The translations under genes were made by a program, and so were the position numbers. Source: Thermoplasmata archaeon (GTDB taxonomy: Archaea > Thermoplasmatota > Thermoplasmata > Lutacidiplasmatales > UBA184). Taken from it: a stretch of 57,444 nucleotides of DNA. Location: NCBI GenBank assembly GCA_027365105.1, contig DAHXNZ010000010.1:1-57444 (forward strand), read 5' to 3'. Below, piece after piece: positions 36,322 through 45,694 of the stretch (positions within the stretch are counted from its first letter, which is position 1; every line of letters starts with the position of its first letter). The notes under the pieces were generated by a model. It had not been told where the DNA came from, did not search any database, and worked only from the letters and a program-made list of their open reading frames with translations.

Positions 36322-36632
36322 TCCCCGATGCTTCGGGCTCCGACGCCGATCTCCCGGGCACTCCGATGGGGGAACCGGTGGAGCAGGTGGCCGCGCTGGA
36401 GCGTGCCTTGGGGGCCCTGAGCCAGCTGGCCGAGGATTCGACGGTGCCCCGGAATATCCGGCGGGACGCCCAAAGCGCCCATGACTCCGTTTCCCGGTCC
36501 CGGGCCGCCTTGGACGTCCGGATCGCGAGCGCGGTCTCGGCGCTCGATGAGCTGGCCAATGCTCCCAACCTGCCGAGCCATGGGCGGACCGCGCTCTGGT
36601 CGGTCCTGTCGAGCCTGGAGAGCCTGCCGTGA
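36318..36632 (+). CDS. UPF0147 family protein
   Basis: Small archaeal conserved protein of unknown function. Seen: ALGALSQLAEDSTVPRNIRRDAQSAHDSV and ALDELANAPNLPSHGRTALWSVLSSLESL, matching the all-helical UPF0147 pattern (VPRNIRR, NDPNMPxHxR). The 104-residue product has a 25-residue N-terminal extension compared with the usual form. ATG 36318 overlaps the RAM gene stop. Confidence 0.85.
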   Translation: MIPDASGSDADLPGTPMGEPVEQVAALERALGALSQLAEDSTVPRNIRRDAQSAHDSVSRSRAALDVRIASAVSALDELANAPNLPSHGRTALWSVLSSLESLP

Positions 36633-36711
36633 GTTCCGCGGGGCGCACCCTCAAATACCCGGCCTTCGTCGCTCGCCGACGGAGCGGGTGTGGGCCCGTA
36701 GCTCAGCTAGG

Positions 36712-36742
36712 TTGGCCGTCCGGTCGGCCGGACGGCCCTAGA
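36712..36742 (+). other. Putative D-loop intron of tRNA-Lys
   Basis: About 31 nt (borders uncertain by a few bases). It contains a perfect 10-bp hairpin, GGCCGTCCGG-TCGG-CCGGACGGCC, and flanking CTAGG/CCTAG pairing at the exon border, consistent with a bulge-helix-bulge splice site for the archaeal splicing endonuclease. Confidence 0.7.
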
Positions 36743-36783
36743 CAGAGCAGCTGGCTTTTAACCAGTTGGTCGGGGGTTCGAAC

Positions 36784-36821
36784 GAGGAGTCTGTCGGGGG
36801 TCCCGGCGCTCTTCCGGCTCT
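36784..36821 (+). other. Putative T-loop intron of tRNA-Lys
   Basis: About 38 nt inserted after TTCGAAC in the T loop. Removing it joins the T stem GGGGG/CCCCC around a seven-base loop. Borders are approximate. Confidence 0.7.
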
Positions 36822-36858
36822 CCCCCCGGGCCCGTCCCTGCTTCGTTTCGAGGTCCGC

Positions 36859-37209
36859 ATGACGCCCCCCAAAACCCCCCCGAAGTCCCCCCGAACTCGA
36901 CGGAGCAAAACGAGTGCGGCCGCCGCCGCCGAGCCCCGCCCCTTTGTGGCGCACCGGATGGTCCCGCCCCACGAGGTGCTCACCGAGGAGGAGTCGGCCC
37001 AAGTCCTCGCGCAGCTCGGCACGCCGGCCGACCGGATCCCGAAGATCCTGATCGCCGATCCCGGCCTCAAGACCGATCCCAAGTTCCAGAAGATGCGGGA
37101 TGCCGGCGAGCCGCTGCTCGGCCGGCTCGTGCGCATCCGGCGCCCCTCGGCGACGGCCGGCACGGCCATCGCCTATCGGCTGATTGTCGACTCCCTGGGA
37201 GCCGACTGA
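36859..37209 (+). CDS. rpoH: DNA-directed RNA polymerase subunit H
   Basis: Archaeal homologue of the Rpb5 C-terminal assembly domain. The conserved part is HRMVPPHEVLTEEESAQVL followed by PKILIADPGL and GEPLLGRLVRIRRPSATAGTAIAYRLIV. Archaeal RpoH is usually about 78-85 residues; here an extra N-terminal stretch of about 35 residues, rich in Pro, Lys, Arg and Ala (PPKTPPKSPRTRRSK), precedes it. ATG 36859 was chosen because it is the first ATG outside the upstream tRNA gene. First of the rpoH-rpoB-rpoA1-rpoA2-rpl30e-nusA unit. Confidence 0.95.
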   Translation: MTPPKTPPKSPRTRRSKTSAAAAAEPRPFVAHRMVPPHEVLTEEESAQVLAQLGTPADRIPKILIADPGLKTDPKFQKMRDAGEPLLGRLVRIRRPSATAGTAIAYRLIVDSLGAD

Positions 37210-37218
37210 GGAATCTCC

Positions 37219-40200
37219 ATGCGCGAAGTAGTTGACGCCTTTTTCCGTGAGCGCTCCATCGTCAACCATCACCTGGCGAGTTTCAACGACTTCCTGCCCA
37301 CGAACGACAACCCCAATTCGCGGATGCAGCGGATCGTCGACGAGTCCCGGGTCAGCGAGGATACCCTGGACCGGGGCATCATCCGGCTCGACGTCCAGAA
37401 GACGAAGAGCACGATCATGGTCCGGGTCGGGCGGCGACGTGACGGCCGGTCCAACCAGATCGGATCGACCTCCGAGCCGACGATCCTGATCGGACAGCCG
37501 TTCGTCAAGGAGCCGGTCGGGTCCAAGCCGACCCTCACCCCGATGGAGGCCCGGCTCCGCAACCTGACCTACCAGGCCCCGATCTTCCTCAATGTCACCG
37601 TCGTCGAGAACGGCGTCGAACGGGCGCCCGAACGGGTCCACATCGGCGACCTTCCGATCATGGTGAAGAGCCGGCCCTGCAACCTCAACCGGGCCAACAT
37701 CGAGAAGGATTCCGGAGTCCCGATGTCCGATGAGGAGTACCGCGCCAAGCTCGTGGAGTACGGCGAGGATCCGCTCGATCCGGGCGGCTACTTCATCATC
37801 GGGGGCACCGAACGCGTCGTGATGAGCTTGGAGGATCTGGCCCCGAACCGGATCTTCGCCGAATACAACGAGCGCTACGGCACGCCCATCGAAAGCGCGA
37901 AGATCTTCAGCCAGCGGGGGGGCTACCGGTCGCTCACGGTCGTCGAGAAGAAGAAGGACGGGATTCTCCAGGTCTCGGTCCCCACCGCGAGCGGGCAGAT
38001 CCCCTTCGCCGTCCTGATGAAGGCCCTGGGGATGAAGAACGACGAGGAGATTTTCCAGGCGGTCCTCGGCGAACTGATGCCGCTGGACGAGCCGTTCGTC
38101 CACACCATGAAGCACCTCCTCAACGTCAACCTCGAGGAGTCGATCTCGAAGAAGCTCTACCCCCCTGAGGGGATCCTGACGACCGAGGACGCGCTCCTCT
38201 TCCTCGAGAAGAAGTTCGCCACCGGCCAGGCCAAGGAGTACCGTCAGCGCAAGGTCGATGGGATCCTCGACCGTTCGCTGCTCCCCCACCTCGGCGATAC
38301 GCCCGAGGACCGGCTCAAGAAGGCCCTCTACCTCGCGCGCATGGCCCGTACCGTCTTGGAGCTTCACCTCAAGGTACGGGGCGAAGACGACAAGGACCAC
38401 TACGCGAACAAGCGGCTCAAGCTCGCCGGCGACCTCATGGAGGATCTGTTCCGGGTGGCCTTTTCGCTCCTCCTGAAGGACCTCAAGTACCAGCTCGAGC
38501 GGTCCTTTGCCCGGAAGAAGGATCTGCGGATCGCGAGCGCGATCCGACCGGACCTGCTCACCCAGCGGCTCGTCCACGCGCTTGCGACCGGGAACTGGGT
38601 CGGAGGCCGGTCCGGGGTGAGCCAGGTGCTCGACCGGACCAGCCACATGTCGGCCATCAGCCACCTTCGGAGGGTCACGAGCCCGCTCACGCGGACCCAG
38701 CCGCACTTCGAGGCCCGGGATCTGCACCCCACCCAGTGGGGCCGGCTCTGCCCCAACGAAACCCCCGAAGGGCAGAACTGCGGGCTGGTGAAGAACTACG
38801 CCCTGAGCGTCGACGTCTCGGAGGGGACCGACGAGGAGGAGGTCGGCATCCTGTTGCGCGATCTCAACACCCGGGAGATCGGGCCCGAGGTCTTCGAGGA
38901 GGCCAAGGCCCCGAAGGGGCGGAGGGCCGCGCGGGTCTACCTCAACGGGAACCTCATCGGGCTGCATTCGAACCCGGTCGGGCTGGTCCGGGAGATCCGG
39001 GACCGCCGTCGCTCGGGTACCCTGTCCCCGACGCTCGGGGACCGGACCTACGAGGTCAACGTCCGCTACGATGAAGAGATGAATGAGGTCATCGTCCACT
39101 GCGACTCGGGCCGGCTGCGCCGCCCCTTGATCGTGGTCCAGGACGGTGCCTCGAAGATCACCCACTCCGACCGGGAGGAGATCGCCCGGGGGGCCCTCTC
39201 CTTCTCCGACCTGATCCGTCAGGGCAAGGTCGAGTGGATCGACGCCGAGGAGGAGGAGGACTCCCTGATCGCGATCGAACCGTTCGACGTGCCGGCCCGT
39301 TGCCCCCACTGCGAACGCGCGCTGAGCCGGCCCGATCTCCTCTTCCCGGCCGATGCCGCGGCCTCGGATCGGGGCCTGCGGTCGTGCCGGTTCTGCCAGG
39401 CCGAGATCACGACGGTCCCCCGGCTCACCCCGAAGCACACCCACCTCGAGATCGAGCCCAGCCTCATCCTCGGCGTCGCGACCGGCCTCATTCCCTTCCC
39501 CGAGAACAACGCCGCCGCGCGCAACACGCTGGGCGCGGCGATGGCGAAGCAGGCCCTGGGGGTCGAGTCGGTCAACTACCGGCGGCGACCGGACACCCGC
39601 AGCCACCTCCTCCACTACCCCCAGGCGCCGCTCCTGCGCACCGAGACGATGCGCTACGTGCACTTCACCGAGCGCCCGGCGGGCCAGAACTTCGTTGTGG
39701 CGGTGCTCTCCTACGAGGGCTACAACATGCAGGATGCTCTGGTCTTCTCGAAGGGAGCGATCGACCGCGGCCTCGGCCGCTCGTCGTTCTTCCGGACGTA
39801 CCGCGGCGAGGAGCGCAAGTATCCGGGCGGCCAGGAGGACCGCTTCGAGATCCCCCGGCCCGATGTCGCCGGCGCGCGCGTCGATACCGCGTATCGGAAC
39901 CTGGCCGAGGACGGCCTCATCTTCCCCGAGCTCGAGGTGGGGGAGGGCGACGTCATCATCGGCAAGACGAGTCCGCCGAGATTCCTCGAGGAGAAGACCG
40001 ATCTCCTCACCCCGCAGAAGCGCCGCGAAACCGGCGTCACGGTCCGGTTCGGCGAGTCCGGCTGGGTGGATAACGTGATCCTGACCGAAGGCGAAAACAT
40101 CTCGAAGCTGGTCAAGGTCAAGGTCCGCAACCAGCGGATCCCCGAACTCGGCGACAAGTTCGCGAGCCGGCACGGCCAGAAGGGGGTCATCGGACTCATC

Positions 40201-40893
40201 GTCCCCCCCGAGAACCTGCCGTTCACCCGGGAGGGCGTCACCCCGGATCTCGTGATCAACCCGCATGCGATCCCCAGCCGGATGACGGTCGCTCACGTGC
40301 TGGAGATGCTCGGAGGCAAGGTCGGTGCGCTGGAGGGCCGGCCGATCGACGGGACCGCCTTTTCCGGCGAGCGCGAGGACGCGCTCCGCCAGGGTCTGCG
40401 GGACCTGGGGTTCCACTCCTCCGGCCGCGAGACCCTCTACGACGGGATCACCGGGCGGCGGTACGACGCGGAGATCTTCATCGGGGTCATCTACTACCAG
40501 AAGCTCCACCACATGGTCGCGGGCAAGATGCACCTCCGGTCCCGCGGGCCGGTCCAGATCCTGACCCGGCAGCCGACCGAGGGTCGGTCGCGGCAGGGCG
40601 GGCTCCGGTTCGGAGAAATGGAGCGGGACTGCCTGATCGGCCACGGCGTCGCGATGGTGATCAAGGACCGCCTGCTGGATGAGTCGGACGGGACGATCCA
40701 GTACGTCTGCGGGAACCCCGAGTGCGGCCACATCGCGATCCCCGACACCCGGGCGGGCTCGTTGCGCTGCCCGAGCTGCGGGAACACCTCGTCGATCTAT
40801 CCCGTGGAGATGAGCTACTCGTTCAAGCTCCTCCTCGAGGAACTGATCAGCCTGGGCGTCATCATGCGTCTCCAGTTGGAGGAGATGCACTAG
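37219..40893 (+). CDS. rpoB: DNA-directed RNA polymerase subunit B (unsplit)
   Basis: Second-largest subunit forming half of the active-site cleft. At 1224 residues it is one continuous protein, unlike methanogens and halophiles in which RpoB is split into B' and B''. Seen: [33 protein letters not shown]-type fork text ([12 protein letters not shown]), a CPHC/CRFC zinc site near residue 695, [13 protein letters not shown] (about 980) and a C-terminal zinc ribbon CGNPECG...CPSCGN (about 1164-1187). ATG 37219 follows rpoH by 9 nt; rpoA1 starts 7 nt after the stop. Confidence 0.98.
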   Translation: MREVVDAFFRERSIVNHHLASFNDFLPTNDNPNSRMQRIVDESRVSEDTLDRGIIRLDVQKTKSTIMVRVGRRRDGRSNQIGSTSEPTILIGQPFVKEPVGSKPTLTPMEARLRNLTYQAPIFLNVTVVENGVERAPERVHIGDLPIMVKSRPCNLNRANIEKDSGVPMSDEEYRAKLVEYGEDPLDPGGYFIIGGTERVVMSLEDLAPNRIFAEYNERYGTPIESAKIFSQRGGYRSLTVVEKKKDGILQVSVPTASGQIPFAVLMKALGMKNDEEIFQAVLGELMPLDEPFVHTMKHLLNVNLEESISKKLYPPEGILTTEDALLFLEKKFATGQAKEYRQRKVDGILDRSLLPHLGDTPEDRLKKALYLARMARTVLELHLKVRGEDDKDHYANKRLKLAGDLMEDLFRVAFSLLLKDLKYQLERSFARKKDLRIASAIRPDLLTQRLVHALATGNWVGGRSGVSQVLDRTSHMSAISHLRRVTSPLTRTQPHFEARDLHPTQWGRLCPNETPEGQNCGLVKNYALSVDVSEGTDEEEVGILLRDLNTREIGPEVFEEAKAPKGRRAARVYLNGNLIGLHSNPVGLVREIRDRRRSGTLSPTLGDRTYEVNVRYDEEMNEVIVHCDSGRLRRPLIVVQDGASKITHSDREEIARGALSFSDLIRQGKVEWIDAEEEEDSLIAIEPFDVPARCPHCERALSRPDLLFPADAAASDRGLRSCRFCQAEITTVPRLTPKHTHLEIEPSLILGVATGLIPFPENNAAARNTLGAAMAKQALGVESVNYRRRPDTRSHLLHYPQAPLLRTETMRYVHFTERPAGQNFVVAVLSYEGYNMQDALVFSKGAIDRGLGRSSFFRTYRGEERKYPGGQEDRFEIPRPDVAGARVDTAYRNLAEDGLIFPELEVGEGDVIIGKTSPPRFLEEKTDLLTPQKRRETGVTVRFGESGWVDNVILTEGENISKLVKVKVRNQRIPELGDKFASRHGQKGVIGLIVPPENLPFTREGVTPDLVINPHAIPSRMTVAHVLEMLGGKVGALEGRPIDGTAFSGEREDALRQGLRDLGFHSSGRETLYDGITGRRYDAEIFIGVIYYQKLHHMVAGKMHLRSRGPVQILTRQPTEGRSRQGGLRFGEMERDCLIGHGVAMVIKDRLLDESDGTIQYVCGNPECGHIAIPDTRAGSLRCPSCGNTSSIYPVEMSYSFKLLLEELISLGVIMRLQLEEMH

Positions 40894-40900
40894 GGGATCC

Positions 40901-43684
40901 ATGCAGCAGGGATTGTCGAAGCGGATCAAGAGCCTCCAGTTCGCCTTCCTCTCGCCGGAGGAAGCCCGCCGGATGAGCGCGGTGAAGATCATCACCGCGG
41001 ACACCTACGACGACGACGGGTACCCGATCGATATGGGGCTCATGGACCTCCACCTCGGGGTCATCGAGCCGAACCTGCGCTGCCGTACCTGCGGCGCGCG
41101 GGTCAACGACTGCCCGGGGCACTTCGGGATCATCGAGCTCGCGATGCCCGTCATCCATGTGGGCTACGCGAAGGAGATCAAGCACCTCCTCCAGGCGACG
41201 TGCCGGGCCTGCGGCCGCCTGCTGCCGGACGGGCCGCCCTCTCGACCCGCCGCGGTCTATGACTCCGAGGAGGCCCCCACGGTCCGGTCGAGGGAGCCGA
41301 AGGAGGAGCGGAGCTGCCCGTTCTGCCATGAGGTCCAGCAGCGCATCCTGCTCGACAAACCGACCACCTTCCGGGAGAACGGCCACAAGATCACGCCCAA
41401 AGAGGTCCGGGCCCGCCTCGAGCGGATCCTCGACGCCGACCTTCCGTTCCTCGGCCTGAACCCGAAGTTCGGCCGGCCCGAATGGATGGTCCTGACCGTG
41501 CTGCCGGTCCCTCCGGTCCAGGTCCGCCCGTCGATCACCCTCGAGAGCGGGGAGCGGAGCGAGGACGATCTGACCCACAAGCTGGTCGACGTGCTCCGGA
41601 TCAACCAGCGGCTCCGGGAGAATCGGGACATGGGCGCCCCCCAGCTCGTGGTCGAGGACCTCTGGGAGCTGCTGCAGTACCACGTGACCACCTACTTCGA
41701 CAACCAGACGAGCGGGATTCCGCCCGCCCGCCATCGCTCCGGCCGTCCGCTCAAGACCCTGAGCCAGCGGCTCAAGGGCAAGGACGGGCGGTTCCGGTCC
41801 AACCTGTCGGGCAAGCGGGTCAATTTCTCGGCCCGTACCGTGATCAGCCCGGACCCGCTGCTCTCGATCAATGAGGTCGGCGTCCCGACCGAGATCGCCC
41901 GGGGGCTCACCGTGCCGCTCGAGGTCACCGCCCACAATCTCGAGTTCGCGAAGGATCTCGTACGGCGCGGGCCGACGCCGCCCCCGAATGTGGAGGGCCG
42001 CTACCAGGCCGGCGTGAACTATGTCATCCGGGAAGACGGCCAGCGGATCAAGGTGATGGAGAAGAACGCCGAGGCGTGCGTCGAGCTCGTCCAGCCCGGC
42101 TGCATCGTCGAACGGCAGCTCCAGGACGGCGATGTCGTTCTGTTCAACCGGCAGCCGAGCCTCCACCGGATGAGCATGATGGCCCACTTCGTGCGGGTCC
42201 TGCCCCACAAGACGTTCCGGTTCAACCTGTGCGACTGCCCGCCCTACAATGCGGATTTTGACGGCGACGAGATGAACCTGCACGTCCTCCAGAGCCAGGA
42301 GGCCCGGGCCGAGGCGAAGGTGCTCATGAAGGTCCAGGAGCACATCCTGTCGCCCCGCTACGGCGGCCCGATCATCGGGATGCTCCACGACCACATCACC
42401 GCCGCGTTCCTTCTGACCTACCAGAACCCTCGGTTCACCTTGAGCGAGGTGACCTACCTGTTCTCGAAGCTGCCCTACGACATCCCGCCCCCCGCCGGCA
42501 CCGAGCCGGACGGCGCGCCCTACTGGCTCGGGAAGCAGCTCTTCTCGCTCACCCTCCCGAAGGACCTCACGCTCGAGTTCCGGGCCAACATCTGGAACCG
42601 GTGCACCTGCGCCCCGCTCCAGTGTCCCCACGACGCCTGGGTCGTCATCCAGGACGGGATCCTCAAGGCCGGGGCGATCGACAAGAAGGCGATCGCCTAC
42701 GAAAAGGGCGCCGTCCTGGACGCCATCGCCCGGAACAACGGCATGGACCGGGCCCGGCAGTTCCTCGACGAGATGAGCCGGCTCTCGATCACCGCGATCG
42801 GGCTCAAGGGACTCTCGACCGGGATCGACGACGAGGACGTGCCCGAGGCGGCCCGCAAGGAGATCGCGGCCGGCCTGGAGGAGGTCCGGGGCCGGGTCAA
42901 CGACCTGCTCGAACAGTACCGTAAGGGCGAGCTCGAGCAGATGCCCGGTCGCTCCCTCGCCGAGACGCTCGAAGTGATGGTCCGACGCGACCTCAGCAAG
43001 GCGCGGGATCAGGCCGGGGAGATCGCGGGCCGCTACCTGGGCATGGAGAACCCGGCCGTGATCCTCGCGAAGTCCGGGGCCCGGGGATCGATGCTCAACC
43101 TCACCCAGATGGCCGGCGCCGTCGGCCAGCAGTCGGTGCGGGGGGAACGGCTCCTCCGGGGGTACTACAACCGGACCCTCCCCCACTTCGCCCGGGGCGA
43201 CCTCGGCAGCGACGCCCGAGGGTTCGTGAACTCGAGCTACAAGCGCGGTCTCTCGCCGACCGAGTACTTCTTCCACTCGATGGGAGGGCGGGAGTCGCTG
43301 GTCGATACGGCCGTGCGGACCAGCCGGTCGGGGTACATGCAACGCCGGCTCATCAACGCGCTCGAGGACCTCAAGGTCGCCCAGGATGGAACGGTCCGCA
43401 ACACCGCCGGCACGATCATCGAATTCAAGTACGGCGAGGACGGAATCGACCCGACCCGGTCGTTCCAAGGCGAGCCGGTCTCGGTCGATGAGATCCTGGC
43501 CGCGGTGCTCGGAGACCGCGCCCACCCGGTGCTCGAAGCCGGTCCCGATGCGGTCGACGGGGCTCCCGTCGTCGGGGAGGAGGAGATGGATCTCCAGGCG
43601 GAGGCCCAACTCGAAGAGGAGACCGAGGACGAGGAGACCGAGGAGACCGGCGGCGAGGAAGGCCCCGAGTTCGGAGGGGAATAG
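40901..43684 (+). CDS. rpoA1: DNA-directed RNA polymerase subunit A'
   Basis: N-terminal two thirds of the largest subunit, with the catalytic Mg-binding loop [12 protein letters not shown] (about residue 450). N-terminal zinc sites CRTCG...CPGHFG (about 61-76) and CRACG/CPFC; bridge-helix region near [23 protein letters not shown]. The last 35 residues (about 893-927) form a very acidic tail (runs of E, D and Q) that goes beyond the usual archaeal A' end. The split from A'' is at the normal place. Stop and the rpoA2 start are 2 nt apart. Confidence 0.98.
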   Translation: MQQGLSKRIKSLQFAFLSPEEARRMSAVKIITADTYDDDGYPIDMGLMDLHLGVIEPNLRCRTCGARVNDCPGHFGIIELAMPVIHVGYAKEIKHLLQATCRACGRLLPDGPPSRPAAVYDSEEAPTVRSREPKEERSCPFCHEVQQRILLDKPTTFRENGHKITPKEVRARLERILDADLPFLGLNPKFGRPEWMVLTVLPVPPVQVRPSITLESGERSEDDLTHKLVDVLRINQRLRENRDMGAPQLVVEDLWELLQYHVTTYFDNQTSGIPPARHRSGRPLKTLSQRLKGKDGRFRSNLSGKRVNFSARTVISPDPLLSINEVGVPTEIARGLTVPLEVTAHNLEFAKDLVRRGPTPPPNVEGRYQAGVNYVIREDGQRIKVMEKNAEACVELVQPGCIVERQLQDGDVVLFNRQPSLHRMSMMAHFVRVLPHKTFRFNLCDCPPYNADFDGDEMNLHVLQSQEARAEAKVLMKVQEHILSPRYGGPIIGMLHDHITAAFLLTYQNPRFTLSEVTYLFSKLPYDIPPPAGTEPDGAPYWLGKQLFSLTLPKDLTLEFRANIWNRCTCAPLQCPHDAWVVIQDGILKAGAIDKKAIAYEKGAVLDAIARNNGMDRARQFLDEMSRLSITAIGLKGLSTGIDDEDVPEAARKEIAAGLEEVRGRVNDLLEQYRKGELEQMPGRSLAETLEVMVRRDLSKARDQAGEIAGRYLGMENPAVILAKSGARGSMLNLTQMAGAVGQQSVRGERLLRGYYNRTLPHFARGDLGSDARGFVNSSYKRGLSPTEYFFHSMGGRESLVDTAVRTSRSGYMQRRLINALEDLKVAQDGTVRNTAGTIIEFKYGEDGIDPTRSFQGEPVSVDEILAAVLGDRAHPVLEAGPDAVDGAPVVGEEEMDLQAEAQLEEETEDEETEETGGEEGPEFGGE

Positions 43685-43686
43685 GC

Positions 43687-44958
43687 ATGCCCGGTGAAAA
43701 GAAGGAAACCATGGAGACCCTCAAGGCGCGGATCGCGGAGATTGCCCGTAAGGGGGGCCAGCCCCTCCCGGACCCCTTGGTGAACACCCTCGCGGGCCGG
43801 CTCCGGCGCCTCAAGCTGAGCCCCAACGAGGTGAGCCGGGTCGTCCTTGAGGTCGCCCGGAAGTTTCAGCGCGCCGAGGTCGATCCGTACGAGTCGGTGG
43901 GCATTCTGGCCGCGCAGTCGATCGGGGAGCCCGGCACGCAGATGACGCTGCGGACGTTCCACTACGCCGGCGTCGCCGAGATGAACGTCACGCTCGGACT
44001 CCCGAGGCTGATCGAGCTGGTCGATGCTCGGCGCGTGCCGTCGACCCCGATGATGACCATCTATGTCGACCCCAAGGTCAAGGGGGATGCGGAGGCGGTC
44101 CAGCGGATCGCGCTCCGGATCGAGGTCACCAATGTGCCCGATGTCGCGACCGTCGGCACGGTCGTCGAGGAGCTCAAGGTCGTGGTGGCGCCGCAGCCGG
44201 CGCTGATGCGCGCCCGGGGCGTCACGCGCGACGAGATGGAGCAGGCCCTCCGCGAGGGACTGGATCCTCGCCTTTTCGAGATGCGGTCGGGGGCCGGATC
44301 CGGTGAGGGCCGGACCTTCGAGATCCGCGCCAAGGAGGCGGTCGCCGGAGCCGCCAAGACCAAGAAGGAGGAGTCGGTCGAGGAGATGCCGTTCAAGCAG
44401 TTGCTCCTCGCGAGCGAGTCGGCGAAGGCGGCCCGGATCAAGGGCGTGCCCGGCATCAAGCGGGCCCTCATCAAGAAGGAACCGGCGGAGTATGTGATCT
44501 ACACCGAAGGCTCGAACCTGGACGACGTGCTCTCGATCCCCGGTGTGGATGCCTCCCGCACGACGACCAATTCGGTCTTCGAGATCTCCCGGGTCCTCGG
44601 GGTCGAGGCGGCGCGCGCGGCGCTGATCCTGGAGGCCAACCGGACCCTCGCCGAGCAGGGTCTTGGCGTCGACCTCCGCCACCTCATGCTGGTCTCCGAC
44701 ATGATGACCAACGAGGGCGATGTCCGGGCGATCGGGCGCCATGGGATCTCCGGGAAGAAGACGAGCGTCCTCGCCCGGGCCGCCTTCGAGATCACCGCCG
44801 CCCACCTCCTGAGGGCCGCGATCATCGGGGAGGTCGACGAGCTCAAGGGCGTGGCCGAGAACATCATCGTCGGCCAGCCGATCACCCTGGGGACCGGGGC
44901 GGTCAACCTGGTCTACCGGCCGGGGCGGCCGGCCGCGCCGGCGACGGAGGGTGCGTAG
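43687..44958 (+). CDS. rpoA2: DNA-directed RNA polymerase subunit A''
   Basis: C-terminal third of the largest subunit, with the trigger loop and jaw. Seen: [93 protein letters not shown] and [19 protein letters not shown]. 423 residues, normal for archaea. Adjoins rpl30e directly (stop 44958, ATG 44959). Confidence 0.98.
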   Translation: MPGEKKETMETLKARIAEIARKGGQPLPDPLVNTLAGRLRRLKLSPNEVSRVVLEVARKFQRAEVDPYESVGILAAQSIGEPGTQMTLRTFHYAGVAEMNVTLGLPRLIELVDARRVPSTPMMTIYVDPKVKGDAEAVQRIALRIEVTNVPDVATVGTVVEELKVVVAPQPALMRARGVTRDEMEQALREGLDPRLFEMRSGAGSGEGRTFEIRAKEAVAGAAKTKKEESVEEMPFKQLLLASESAKAARIKGVPGIKRALIKKEPAEYVIYTEGSNLDDVLSIPGVDASRTTTNSVFEISRVLGVEAARAALILEANRTLAEQGLGVDLRHLMLVSDMMTNEGDVRAIGRHGISGKKTSVLARAAFEITAAHLLRAAIIGEVDELKGVAENIIVGQPITLGTGAVNLVYRPGRPAAPATEGA

Positions 44959-45249
44959 ATGGACCTCGCCCACGCGCTCAAGGTCGCGCTCGAGACCGGG
45001 ACCGTGCGGCTCGGACTCAACGAGTCCCGGGCCTCGGTCGAGGATCGGAAGGCCCGGCTCCTGATCGTCTCGCGGACCTGCCCGGACAGCGAACTGACCC
45101 GCGGACGACAGCTCGGGAACGTGCCGATCTACCACTACGAAGGGACCTCGGTCGAACTGGGCCAGGCCTGCGGCCGTCCCTACCCAATCAGCGCCCTGGC
45201 GATCCTCGACCCGGGATCGAGCGCGATCCTGACCCTGGAGTCCGCCTAG
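44959..45249 (+). CDS. rpl30e: 50S ribosomal protein L30e (eL30)
   Basis: Member of the L7Ae/L30e RNA-binding family. Seen: DLAHALKVALETGTVRLGLNES, KARLLIVSRTCPDSE, VPIYHYEGTSVELGQACGRPYPISALAILDPGSS, the usual archaeal L30e pattern at the usual length (96 residues). As in many archaea it lies between rpoA2 and nusA. Confidence 0.95.
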   Translation: MDLAHALKVALETGTVRLGLNESRASVEDRKARLLIVSRTCPDSELTRGRQLGNVPIYHYEGTSVELGQACGRPYPISALAILDPGSSAILTLESA

Positions 45250-45268
45250 GGTCGGCGGGCCGCCCCGC

Positions 45269-45694
45269 ATGGCCGATCTCAGCTTCGACACCGAGGCCCT
45301 CGGCTTCATCCGACTGTTCGAGGAGCGGACCGGCGCCCGGGTCAAGGACTGCTTCGAGTCGGAAGGCAAGCTGGTCTACCTGGTCGACCCCGGAGAGATC
45401 CCCAAGGCGGTGGGCCCCGGCGGAGTGCTCGTCGACCGGCTCAAGGGGCTCATGAAGAAGGAGATCCAGGTGGTCGAGTACTCGCCCGACCCCCCGCAGC
45501 TCGTCCTCAACATCTTCTATCTGTACCACCCGGTGGGGGTCCGCCTGGAACCGAAGGGCCGGGGGCAGCACGCGACCGTCTCGGTCGATCCGGCCTGGAA
45601 GGCCCGGGCGATCGGGACCTCCGGGAAGAACCTCAAGATCGCCCGGTCGATCCTCCTTCGCCACACCGACATCGTGTCGGTCAGCGTCGCGTGA
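45269..45694 (+). CDS. nusA: NusA-like transcription factor (KH domains)
   Basis: Archaeal NusA homologue consisting only of two KH RNA-binding domains. Seen: FIRLFEERTGARVKDCFESEGKLVYLV, the first GxxG-like loop VGPGGVLVDRLK and the second IGTSGKNLKIARSILLRHT. 141 residues, normal. The usual archaeal order continues with rps12 and rps7, which do not follow here; instead a HAD-type ORF starts 4 nt inside the nusA stop. Confidence 0.93.
   Translation: MADLSFDTEALGFIRLFEERTGARVKDCFESEGKLVYLVDPGEIPKAVGPGGVLVDRLKGLMKKEIQVVEYSPDPPQLVLNIFYLYHPVGVRLEPKGRGQHATVSVDPAWKARAIGTSGKNLKIARSILLRHTDIVSVSVA

Larger units (their letters stand above)
36692..36834 (+). tRNA. tRNA-Lys(UUU) interrupted by two apparent non-canonical introns
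   Basis: Acceptor GGGCCCG (36692-36698) pairs with CGGGCCC (36827-36833), discriminator G at 36834, CCA not encoded. D stem GCTC (36701-36704) pairs with GAGC (36745-36748). Anticodon arm GCTGG-CTTTTAA-CCAGT (36750-36766) reads UUU, lysine. T stem GGGGG (36772-36776) pairs with CCCCC (36822-36826) around TTCGAAC. Extra sequence of about 31 nt lies in the D loop and about 38 nt in the T loop; removing both gives a normal tRNA. No intron at the usual 37/38 site. A TATA-like CAAATACC lies about 40 nt upstream, and rpoH starts 24 nt after the gene. Confidence 0.88.

Noticed and set aside
36703-41004. 1433-codon open frame antisense to rpoH/rpoB
   Set aside because: It is the mirror of rpoB in very GC-rich DNA; the translation is rich in Asp, Gly, Arg and Val with no family motifs, while the opposite strand is unambiguous RNA polymerase.
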